37,939 nucleotides of DNA from assembly GCA_023301745.1 (NCBI GenBank), contig JALZVW010000164.1:1-37939 (forward strand). The letters run 5' to 3'. The number at the start of each line of letters is the position of its first letter. Position 1 is the first letter of the stretch. The position numbers were made by a program, and so were the translations under genes. Below the pieces are notes generated by a model. It made no database searches. It saw only the letters and a list, made by a program, of their open reading frames with translations, and had not been told where the DNA came from. Shown piece by piece: positions 24,724 to 32,525 of this stretch. This DNA comes from Arenicella sp. (GTDB lineage Bacteria > Pseudomonadota > Gammaproteobacteria > Arenicellales > Arenicellaceae).

Positions 24724-24800
24724 CGGGGTGTAGCGCAGTCTGGTAGCGCACCGCTCTGGGGGAGCGGTGGTCGTAGGTTCGAATCCTATCACCCCGACCA
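24724..24800 (+). tRNA. tRNA-Pro (anticodon GGG)
   Basis: The acceptor stem CGGGGTG (24724-24730) pairs with CACCCCG (24790-24796), with discriminator A and an encoded CCA. The anticodon stem CCGCT/AGCGG encloses CTGGGGG, so the anticodon is GGG (24758-24760), reading CCC and CCT. It stands alone; no terminator was seen after it. Confidence 0.97.
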
Positions 24801-25203
24801 ATTTTATTAAGCTACTCCGTTAGTGCCTGAACACTTTTCCCCATAGTCATAGTCACAACGGTTGTTGATCTCGCTGTTCTGCGTTTGCCGTTAAGTTTGT
24901 GCTGATAGCGAGCACGACTTTCTCAGACGATAATCATCAAAATACAAGCTTGAGGCGATCGTTTACAATTAGCTATTTCGCTTGCACGCGTATGGCCAGT
25001 ACTAGTTTTTGTAAATGGATTTAAGCAGCGCTCAGTGATAAACTGCTAACCATCTTTGCAATGTATTGTTCCGGCATCAGGCACATTGTAAATATTCATA
25101 GATGCAACGTGATAACGATAAACCCTTAAACCTTGGCGTGGTTGATTTTTAACACTGCGCTATCGCCAAAAGGGAAGCAGCTTAACCATTTAGGGAATAC
25201 TCA
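24801..25203. other. 403-bp gap between tRNA-Pro and surE
   Basis: I see no gene, repeat or T-tailed hairpin here. A weak promoter-like pair TTGTTC-17-TAAATA occurs near 25067-25095, too poor to assign. The surE transcript probably starts within this gap. Confidence 0.4.
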
Positions 25204-25962
25204 GTGCACATCTTAATCAGTAACGACGACGGTTATAATGCTCCTGGGTTATTGGTCCTCGCAGAGGCTCTTAGAAACCAACATCATAAAATCACCATAG
25301 TTGCTCCTCGTGAAAACAAAAGTGGCTGTGGAATGGGTTTATCATTGCGTAAGTCTGTCGATGTCGAGAAAGCCGACGACGGTGTTTTTATCGTTGACGG
25401 AACCCCGGCTGATTGCGTCTACATTGGGCTTAATTGCTTAGCTGACGAGCCAGTCGATTTAGTGGTTAGCGGCATTAATAATGGCCCTAATCTGGCCGAC
25501 GACATTTTCTACTCAGGAACTTTTGCTGCAGCAATGGAGGCACGGCGTATGCCGATGCCAAGCATTGCGTTATCGGTTACCGAGCGCTCGGTCCAGCACT
25601 ATGAAACGGCGGCCTACATTGCGGTGCAAATGAGTAATGCATTGCCTTTGCTCAATTATCGAAGTTTGTTGGCGGTATTAAATGTTAATGTGCCTGACAT
25701 TCCGGTTGGCGATTTACGCGGTTTTAAAGCGACGGTGTCAGGTGAACGAGAGGCGCCATTGCCTCCCATCAATGAGTCCAATGTTGGCAAAATGTCCAAA
25801 TACCGTTTAGGCCCAGCCGGAAACTTCCGCAGAACAAAGAGAAATAAAATGCAGGACTTTGAGGCTGTAGAGCAAGGTTATGCGTCAATCACGCCGTTTA
25901 ATGCTACGTTGGACGACAACGCTTATATTGATGATGTACAAACATGGCTCGATGCACTTTAG
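25204..25962 (+). CDS. surE: SurE, 5'/3'-nucleotidase (survival protein E)
   Basis: SurE is a metal-dependent phosphatase acting on nucleoside monophosphates. The 252-residue product has the family's N-terminal ILISNDDGYNAPG with the metal-binding aspartate pair (8 and 9), SGCGMGLSL, the GTPADCV motif and VSGINNGPNLADDIFYSGTFAAAMEA. The start is GTG, in line with the usual distance to the DD pair. The stop codon abuts pcm, indicating an operon surE-pcm-yqaA-nlpD. Confidence 0.97.
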   Translation: MHILISNDDGYNAPGLLVLAEALRNQHHKITIVAPRENKSGCGMGLSLRKSVDVEKADDGVFIVDGTPADCVYIGLNCLADEPVDLVVSGINNGPNLADDIFYSGTFAAAMEARRMPMPSIALSVTERSVQHYETAAYIAVQMSNALPLLNYRSLLAVLNVNVPDIPVGDLRGFKATVSGEREAPLPPINESNVGKMSKYRLGPAGNFRRTKRNKMQDFEAVEQGYASITPFNATLDDNAYIDDVQTWLDAL

Positions 25963-25980
25963 GTGGATGTCAATCTAACG

Positions 25981-26655
25981 ATGTATAGCCAACAACTGAG
26001 TAAACCCCAATACGCTGGTAGTGGTATGACGTCGGATCGCACTCGTCGCCGTTTGATCGATTTAATTCGAGGCATGGGAGTGACACACAAAGGGGTGCTT
26101 GAGGTAATGCAAAGTCTTCCTCGGCATATTTTTGTCGATGAGGCGTTGGCCAGCCGCGCGTACGAAAATACGGCGCTGCCGATAGGGCAGGGGCAAACCA
26201 TTTCTCAGCCTTATACGGTCGGTTTGATGACCCAAACATTGTTTAATAAGCCTCGTTCTAAAGTGTTGGAAATTGGCACCGGATGCGGCTACCAAACGGC
26301 TATTTTGGCTCCCTTATGCGACGAAGTAATAAGTTTAGAACGTATTGTTAAGCTGCACAGAAAAGCTCGAGACTTACTGTACGACTTAGGTGTACGCAAT
26401 GTGAAGTTTAGGCATGGTGATGGCTTTGCCGGTATGACTGATTTTGCACCTTATGACGGTATCTTAGCGGCAGCGGTATCAGAGGATGTTCCTCAAGAAC
26501 TTATTGATCAATTATCTGTCGGCGGGAGAGTCGTCATGCCGGTCGGAAAAGCTCAGCGGCAAGTCCTCATTGTGATTGATAAAACCAATACAGGTCTAAT
26601 AAAAAAAGAAATTGAAGCGGTTCGTTTTGTCCCGCGTTTGGCGGGGCTTGGTTAG
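25981..26655 (+). CDS. pcm: Pcm, protein-L-isoaspartate O-methyltransferase
   Basis: Pcm methylates abnormal isoaspartyl residues in aged proteins to start their repair. The sequence shows the family features PRHIFVDEAL, the hallmark ALPIGQGQTISQPY, the SAM-binding loop VLEIGTGCGYQTAIL, RHGDGF and the C-terminal VRFVPRLAG. Three in-frame starts are possible: GTG 25963, ATG 25981 and ATG 26026. The last gives 209 residues, close to the Pseudomonas enzyme; none has a good ribosome binding site, and I give ATG 25981 as a compromise. It directly follows surE, so translation may be coupled. Confidence 0.95.
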   Translation: MYSQQLSKPQYAGSGMTSDRTRRRLIDLIRGMGVTHKGVLEVMQSLPRHIFVDEALASRAYENTALPIGQGQTISQPYTVGLMTQTLFNKPRSKVLEIGTGCGYQTAILAPLCDEVISLERIVKLHRKARDLLYDLGVRNVKFRHGDGFAGMTDFAPYDGILAAAVSEDVPQELIDQLSVGGRVVMPVGKAQRQVLIVIDKTNTGLIKKEIEAVRFVPRLAGLG

Positions 26656-26706
26656 CCACTTAGGCTGTCAACGGAGAATCAGGGCTTAAGCCCAATTGCA
26701 ATCATC

Positions 26707-27294
26707 ATGAAACTATTTGAACCAATTTATTCCGCCATCCTTGGTTGGGCAAAGCATCAGCATGCAGAGCGTTATCTGGCTGGCGTGAGTTTCGCTGAGT
26801 CATCATTTTTCCCTATTCCGGTTGATATTATGCTGGCGCCTATGGTGCTCGCCGATAAAGACAAGGCTTGGAGACTAGCGGCCATCACGACCGTGATGTC
26901 TGTGGTCGGCGGCATGTTTGGTTACTTGATTGGTTCGTTTTTCTTTGAGGCGTATGGCGATCAAATACTGACCTATTTCCATATTCATGATGCTTTTGAC
27001 GAAGTCAAGGCTGAGTACGAGGCATATGGCGTTTTAATAATCATCTTGGCGAGCTTTACCCCCTTACCGTATAAGATATGTACCATTGCCTCTGGCGTAC
27101 TTGGAATTGCCTTCTTACCGTTTGTTCTTTTGTCTTTAGTGGGGCGTGGAGCACGTTTTTTCTTAGTCGCAGGCTTGATTCGCCTTGGCGGTGATAAACT
27201 TGAAGAAACCATACATACTCAGATTGAACGCATCGGCTGGGGGACTCTGGTGTTGGTTACAATCGGAGGCCTTGCGTATTACTTTCTAGGTTAA
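26707..27294 (+). CDS. yqaA: YqaA-family inner-membrane protein (VTT/DedA superfamily)
   Basis: The 195-residue product is a membrane protein with the YqaA pattern: GVSFAESSFFPIPVDIMLAP near the start, a glycine-rich segment VVGGMFGYLIG, then FTPLPYKICTIASG and GRGARFFLVAGL. About four to five hydrophobic segments can be drawn. DedA/VTT relatives include lipid scramblases or flippases, but the role of YqaA is not established. It lies between pcm and nlpD, a place known for this gene in several gammaproteobacteria. Confidence 0.88.
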   Translation: MKLFEPIYSAILGWAKHQHAERYLAGVSFAESSFFPIPVDIMLAPMVLADKDKAWRLAAITTVMSVVGGMFGYLIGSFFFEAYGDQILTYFHIHDAFDEVKAEYEAYGVLIIILASFTPLPYKICTIASGVLGIAFLPFVLLSLVGRGARFFLVAGLIRLGGDKLEETIHTQIERIGWGTLVLVTIGGLAYYFLG

Positions 27295-27305
27295 TTAAAG
27301 ACACG

Positions 27306-28232
27306 GTGTCGATGTTCAGCTCGTCAAACCATATTCCGCGAAGCGTTCTAGTTACTGGATTGTTGCTGTTGCTAAACGCCTGTGCGCCGCCAATTAAGGT
27401 GGCTGTTGAAGAAAGAACCGTACTGACTGTTAGACAGCAAAGTGAAAAAATTGGCGGCCAGCTTATTCGCATCGTTCAATCGGGCGACACACTTTACAGT
27501 ATCGCTTTTGAGTCAAATCTTGACGCCAATGACATTGCCGCGTGGAATCGCATTAACGACACTCATCGATTGCAAGTCGGCCAGCGTGTTCGGTTAACCC
27601 CGCCGATCGGCTTTGTGGCAAAGCCAGCTGTTGAGTCTCAAGCTGCTCGATCCGCGCCGCCTCGTAAATCGAAATCAACGCAGGCGGTCACTTCTGAGCC
27701 AAGCTTAGTCACCGGCCAAGGGTCGGCTCCCAAAACAGCAGCTGAACACCGTGTACCAAAGCCCTTGGCTTCGAATAAGCCGGCCTTAGAGGTTGCTGCG
27801 CCCAAAAATAGAGTCGTGAAGAAAACCGGCTCCCCGAATTCAGCTAATAATGTAGCTGGCGTTAATTGGTCTTGGCCTGTTAACGGCAAAGTTGTTCGCC
27901 GTTTCTCTCCTTCGAGCAGCCAGCAGGGCGTCGACATCTTAGCTAAGCCGGGTGTTGCCGTGGTGACATCGGCTGCCGGCGAGGTTGTGTATGTTGGTAA
28001 CAGTCTCAAAGGCTATGGTAATTTGGTTATTATTAAACATAACGACATTTTTCTGAGTGCTTACGCGCACAACCAAAAAATACTGGTTGTAGAAGGGCAG
28101 CAACTATCTTCTCAACAAATTATTGGCGCTGTGGGCATCAATAATCGACGAGAACCTGCATTACATTTTCAAATAAGGCGAAAAGGTAAGCCGGTTGACC
28201 CTCTAAATTACTTAGCCGATCAATCAAGATAG
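27306..28232 (+). CDS. nlpD: NlpD-like lipoprotein with LysM and degenerate M23 (LytM) domain
   Basis: NlpD activates cell-wall amidases during division. The 308-residue product has a lipoprotein signal with lipobox LNAC (Cys26), a LysM peptidoglycan-binding domain (about 54-98, with SGDTLYSIAFES and LQVGQRVRL), an Ala/Lys/Pro-rich linker and a C-terminal M23 domain (about 190-305). The zinc ligands are degenerate: the first histidine of HxxxD is glutamine (QQGVDI) and HxH has become AxH (PALHFQI). This fits a regulator, not an enzyme. An ATG at 27312 could replace the GTG start. It ends the surE operon; the next gene is alaC, not rpoS. Confidence 0.9.
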   Translation: MSMFSSSNHIPRSVLVTGLLLLLNACAPPIKVAVEERTVLTVRQQSEKIGGQLIRIVQSGDTLYSIAFESNLDANDIAAWNRINDTHRLQVGQRVRLTPPIGFVAKPAVESQAARSAPPRKSKSTQAVTSEPSLVTGQGSAPKTAAEHRVPKPLASNKPALEVAAPKNRVVKKTGSPNSANNVAGVNWSWPVNGKVVRRFSPSSSQQGVDILAKPGVAVVTSAAGEVVYVGNSLKGYGNLVIIKHNDIFLSAYAHNQKILVVEGQQLSSQQIIGAVGINNRREPALHFQIRRKGKPVDPLNYLADQSR

Positions 28233-28357
28233 CCCATATCTATGCTAACTATTCATTATTTAGCGATACTTTTGCGTTACTTTAGGCGTTCTGCTCGCTA
28301 CACTAGTACGTCAAGAATATTAGTATTTCATAGGCGTAATAGGCCTTATTAATTGTC

Positions 28358-29560
28358 ATGGCAATGGATGACTTTCCTCGCATTAAGCGACTTCCACATT
28401 ATGTTTTCAATATCGTCGGCGAACTAAAAGCCGACGCTCGTGCGCGGGGTGAAGACATTATCGACTTCGGCATGGGCAACCCTGACCAGCCGACGCCTCA
28501 ACCGATTGTTGATAAGCTTTGCGAAGCGGCGCAACGAGGGGATACTCATCGTTATTCGGTTTCCAAAGGGATACCACGCTTACGTAAAGCTGTTTCAAAT
28601 TGGTACGGCGAGCGTTTTAATGTTGACATCTGCCCTGAGCGAGAAGCCATTGTTACTATCGGCTCGAAAGAGGGCTTGGCGCACTTAGCGATGGCGACCG
28701 TTGATAAAGGCGACTCAGTATTGGTACCCAACCCGGCTTATCCGATTCACCCCTATGGTTTTATAATCTCAGGAGCTGACATTCGCCATGTGCCGATTGG
28801 CACGGATATCGATTTTTTCGCTGAGCTGGAAACGGCACTTAAAAACATGTTTCCAAAGCCAAAGATGCTGGTGCTTAATTTCCCAAGCAATCCGACCGCT
28901 CAGTGTGTTGAATTAGAGTTCTTTGAAAAAATTGTTGAAATGGCGATTGAACATCAATTTTGGGTGATTCAAGACTTGGCTTATGCTGATATTGTGTTTG
29001 ATGGCTATGTTGCCCCGTCGATAATGCAGGTGCCCGGCGCCAAAGATATCGCGGTTGAATCATACAGTTTATCTAAAAGCTATAATATGCCGGGTTGGCG
29101 AGTCGGTTTTTTAGTTGGTAACTCAACCTTGATTGCCGCGCTTGCCCGATTGAAGTCTTATTTAGATTACGGCATGTTCGCGCCAATTCAGATCGCCTCT
29201 ATTTTTGCTTTAGAAGCGCCTGAGGCCAAAGACTGGATTGCTGACATTCGCGATATGTACCAAAAGCGCCGTGATGTATTGTGCGACGGTTTGGAGGCCG
29301 CGGGTTGGCCAGTTGATCGCCCCAAGGCAACCATGTTTGTATGGGCGAAAATTCCAGATCGCTTTTCTGAGCTTGGTTCTATGGAGTTCAGTAAGTTATT
29401 GCTCAAAGAGGCGAAAGTAGCGGTTTCTCCCGGAATAGGCTTTGGTGATTATGGTGACGACTATGTTCGTTTTGGCCTGATTGAGAACGAACATCGAACT
29501 CGACAAGCAATTCGCAACATAAAAGCGCTGTTAAGACATCCAGAACGGGTTAAAATCTAG
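28358..29560 (+). CDS. alaC: AlaC-like alanine transaminase (class I/II aminotransferase)
   Basis: The 400-residue enzyme has the fold-type I PLP-dependent aminotransferase features: [11 protein letters not shown] near the start, [22 protein letters not shown] (substrate-binding Asn), the PLP lysine Lys240 in [15 protein letters not shown] and the C-terminal [10 protein letters not shown] (carboxylate-binding Arg). The sequence is typical of AlaC (YfdZ), which makes alanine from pyruvate and glutamate. Placement directly before hom and thrC is a common gammaproteobacterial arrangement. Alternative amino donors cannot be excluded. Confidence 0.92.
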   Translation: MAMDDFPRIKRLPHYVFNIVGELKADARARGEDIIDFGMGNPDQPTPQPIVDKLCEAAQRGDTHRYSVSKGIPRLRKAVSNWYGERFNVDICPEREAIVTIGSKEGLAHLAMATVDKGDSVLVPNPAYPIHPYGFIISGADIRHVPIGTDIDFFAELETALKNMFPKPKMLVLNFPSNPTAQCVELEFFEKIVEMAIEHQFWVIQDLAYADIVFDGYVAPSIMQVPGAKDIAVESYSLSKSYNMPGWRVGFLVGNSTLIAALARLKSYLDYGMFAPIQIASIFALEAPEAKDWIADIRDMYQKRRDVLCDGLEAAGWPVDRPKATMFVWAKIPDRFSELGSMEFSKLLLKEAKVAVSPGIGFGDYGDDYVRFGLIENEHRTRQAIRNIKALLRHPERVKI

Positions 29561-29631
29561 CTCCCAAACGTTAAAAGGTGGCGTTGCAGACATATCGAAT
29601 GCAGCCTCTAGAACTCAGTATTTATAAATAA

Positions 29632-30942
29632 ATGAAAGCAATTAAAGTCGGAATCTTAGGGTTAGGAACAGTGGGTGGTGGTACAGCGTTGGTTTTGCAA
29701 CGCAACGCCAATGAAATTTCACGGCGAGTTGGGAGGCCAGTACACGTGACGATGGCGTCGGTGCGAAGCTTAGACAGTCAACGCTTGTGCGATTGTTCAC
29801 AGTTGACCTTAACTCAAGATCCGTTTGAAATTGTTAATGCGCCTGATATTGATATTGTTGTCGAATTGATCGGTGGAGACACCGTGGCGAAAGATTTGGT
29901 TCTTAAAGCCATCGAAAATAAAAAACACGTCGTCACGGCGAATAAGGCATTAATCGCATTGCATGGAAACGAAATTTTCGCAGCGGCCGAAGCCAAAAAC
30001 GTGTCTGTTAGTTATGAATCAGCGGTGGCCGGCGGCATTAGTATTATAAAAGCGATTCGTGAAGGCCTAGCTGGGAACAAGATAGAATTGCTGGCGGGTA
30101 TTATTAACGGCACGGGTAACTTTATTTTGACAGAAATGCGAGATAAAGGGCGCACCTTTGATGATGTTTTAGTTGAGGCTCAAGAACTTGGTTATGCCGA
30201 GGCAGATCCGACATTTGATGTCGAGGGCATCGATGCAGCGCATAAACTAACCATTCTGGCCGCTATTGCCTTTGGCACGCCTTTGCAGTTTGATAAAGTG
30301 TATACCGAAGGTATCTCTAAGTTGAGCTTGATCGATGTTGGCTACGCCGAAGAACTCGGGTATCGCATCAAGCATTTAGGCATTGCTAAGGCCAGTGACG
30401 ACGGTTTGGAATTGCGCGTTCACCCGACATTGATCCCTGAGAAACGATTGATAGCGAATGTCGATGGCGTGATGAATGCCGTGCTGGTAAAAGGTGATGC
30501 GGTTGGCAACACGATGCACTACGGTGCGGGTGCGGGCGCCGAACCAACAGCATCAGCGGTGGTTGCTGACATTTTAGATATTGTCCGCACAATAGATGCA
30601 CCGACGTCATGTCGAGTGCCTCATCTTGGTTTTCAGCCTGCAGAAATCAAAGATCGGCCGGTGAAAACAGTTGAGCAATTTGAGTCAGCCTACTACCTAC
30701 GCTTTGACGTAAGTGATATCGCCGGAGTGATGTCTAAACTATCATCGCAATTTGCCGACCAAAATATAAGTATCGAGGGAATTGCTCAGAAGGAACCGGT
30801 AGCTGGCCAAGACTTTGTGTCGGTTATTTTCATCACACAGCGTACTAATGAAGGTCAGCTAGACCGAGCTATTGCAAGTATCGAAGCAATGGACGAAGTG
30901 CGAGCCGATGCGATTAAAATTCGCGTAGAACACTTTAACTAG
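29632..30942 (+). CDS. hom: Homoserine dehydrogenase with ACT domain
   Basis: The enzyme reduces aspartate semialdehyde to homoserine, the branch point to threonine and methionine. The 436-residue product is the monofunctional form, without an aspartate kinase part. It shows the nucleotide-binding loop GILGLGTVGGGTAL (about 8-21), VTANKALIAL, the catalytic region GIINGTGNFIL and EAQELGYAEADPTFDVEG, and a C-terminal ACT domain (about 350-430, YYLRFDVSDIAGVMSKL) that probably mediates feedback control by threonine. thrC follows 15 bp downstream, so the two are an operon. Confidence 0.97.
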   Translation: MKAIKVGILGLGTVGGGTALVLQRNANEISRRVGRPVHVTMASVRSLDSQRLCDCSQLTLTQDPFEIVNAPDIDIVVELIGGDTVAKDLVLKAIENKKHVVTANKALIALHGNEIFAAAEAKNVSVSYESAVAGGISIIKAIREGLAGNKIELLAGIINGTGNFILTEMRDKGRTFDDVLVEAQELGYAEADPTFDVEGIDAAHKLTILAAIAFGTPLQFDKVYTEGISKLSLIDVGYAEELGYRIKHLGIAKASDDGLELRVHPTLIPEKRLIANVDGVMNAVLVKGDAVGNTMHYGAGAGAEPTASAVVADILDIVRTIDAPTSCRVPHLGFQPAEIKDRPVKTVEQFESAYYLRFDVSDIAGVMSKLSSQFADQNISIEGIAQKEPVAGQDFVSVIFITQRTNEGQLDRAIASIEAMDEVRADAIKIRVEHFN

Positions 30943-30957
30943 TCTGGTTATCGAACA

Positions 30958-32367
30958 ATGAAATTTATTAGTACGCGTGGCGATGCGCCAACGCTAAGCT
31001 TTGAAGAAGTGATCTTAGCGGGTTTGGCCTCCGACGGTGGCTTATACGTTCCAGAAAGCCTACCCACATTTTCCAAGGCAGAAATTGCTAGTTGGGCCGG
31101 TTTAAGTTACAAAGAGTTGGCTTTCAAGGTCATTCATCCTTTTATCGATGGCGAAATTAGTGATGACGACTTGACGGCCATTATTGAAAAAGCCTACGAC
31201 TCCTTTCAGCATGATGCGATTGCTCCGCTTATTCAAACTGGTCATAACGAGTGGGTTCTAGAATTATTTCAAGGCCCAACACTCGCCTTTAAAGATTTTG
31301 CGCTACAGTTTTTAGGGCACTTACTCGACTTTATTTTGGCTAAACGTCAACAGAAAGTGGTGGTGATGGGCGCGACTTCAGGCGATACCGGTTCGGCGGC
31401 AATTGAAGGCTGCAAACGTTGTGAAAATATTGATATTTTCATATTGCACCCGCATAACCGAGTATCCGAAGTTCAGCGTCGCCAAATGACTACCGTTATC
31501 GCCGATAATGTTTTCAATATCGCGCTTGAAGGGAACTTCGATGACTGTCAAAACATGGTTAAGGCAAGTTTTCGCGACCAGTCTTTCTTACCCGATGGTC
31601 GCCAGCTAGTAGCCGTTAACTCGATTAACTGGGCGCGTATCATGGCCCAAATTGTTTACTACTTTTATGCCGCACTTGCGTTAGGCGGCCCTCATAGAGC
31701 GATATCTTTTTCTGTTCCGACTGGTAACTTTGGTGATATTTTTGCGGGCTACTTGGCCAAACAAATGGGGCTTCCGATTGATCAATTAATTATTGCAACG
31801 AACTCAAATGACATACTTCACCGATGCATTAGCGACAATGACCATAGTAAGCAAGGCTTGCATCAATCGTTATCGCCAAGTATGGATATCATGGTGTCGA
31901 GTAACTTCGAACGTTTATTGTTTGATCTTTATGGCCGCCAAGGTATTGAAATTCAACGGTTGATGTCTGAGTTTGAAAGCGGCCACATGCGCTTGAGTGA
32001 TGACGCTTTAGCAAGTGCACGAACCTTATTTTCCAGCTTTCGCCTTGATGACGCCGCCACCTTAGAATTGGTCGCTGAGGTCTATCAAAATGCCGAGTAT
32101 TTACTAGACCCTCACTCGGCTATTGGTGTTGCTGCTGCGCGGGCACGACGAAGTGATACCAGTGTGCCAATGGTTTGCTTAGCGACGGCTCACCCATCGA
32201 AATTCCCTGAAGCGGTGGATCAAGCGGCAGCGCGTTTTCCTGAGGCGAACTTGGGTCAAGCTAAACTGCCCGTACATATGGCTGATTTGTTTGATCGCCA
32301 AGAGCGTATGACCGTCTTACCTGATGACATAGTGACGGTTCAATCCTTTATTTCAGGTAAACTGTGA
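30958..32367 (+). CDS. thrC: Threonine synthase
   Basis: ThrC converts O-phosphohomoserine to threonine using PLP. The 469-residue product starts with FISTRGDAPTLSFEEVIL, typical of the long (class II) threonine synthases. The PLP lysine is Lys112 in GPTLAFKDFALQ, and the phosphate-binding region shows GATSGDTGSAAIEG and PTGNFGDIFAGY. thrB (homoserine kinase) is not adjacent and must be elsewhere or replaced. Confidence 0.97.
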   Translation: MKFISTRGDAPTLSFEEVILAGLASDGGLYVPESLPTFSKAEIASWAGLSYKELAFKVIHPFIDGEISDDDLTAIIEKAYDSFQHDAIAPLIQTGHNEWVLELFQGPTLAFKDFALQFLGHLLDFILAKRQQKVVVMGATSGDTGSAAIEGCKRCENIDIFILHPHNRVSEVQRRQMTTVIADNVFNIALEGNFDDCQNMVKASFRDQSFLPDGRQLVAVNSINWARIMAQIVYYFYAALALGGPHRAISFSVPTGNFGDIFAGYLAKQMGLPIDQLIIATNSNDILHRCISDNDHSKQGLHQSLSPSMDIMVSSNFERLLFDLYGRQGIEIQRLMSEFESGHMRLSDDALASARTLFSSFRLDDAATLELVAEVYQNAEYLLDPHSAIGVAAARARRSDTSVPMVCLATAHPSKFPEAVDQAAARFPEANLGQAKLPVHMADLFDRQERMTVLPDDIVTVQSFISGKL

Positions 32368-32421
32368 TCAGCGTCGATTAATCGGCAAGGATATTAACGC
32401 GCTATTAACTTCCCGTTATGT

Positions 32422-32437
32422 CCATGTAAACACATGG
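32422..32437. repeat. Small inverted repeat upstream of gspD
   Basis: CCATGT (32422-32427) and ACATGG (32432-32437) are exact inverted repeats with AAAC between, within the 158-bp gap before gspD. It has the size of a dimeric repressor operator, but no factor can be named. A stretch near 32484-32500 is AT-rich and could hold the promoter. Confidence 0.35.
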
Positions 32438-32525
32438 TCTAAGCTGAATAATTTCAGTATGATGCGTTGATATTAAGAATAATATAAATCCTCAAATTAT
32501 AGAGGAGCAACACGTTTGAGAGCTC

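Noticed and set aside
27900-28230. Active M23 endopeptidase in the nlpD product
   Set aside because: Two of the expected zinc-binding histidines are replaced, so an enzymatic role is unlikely; an amidase activator fits better.
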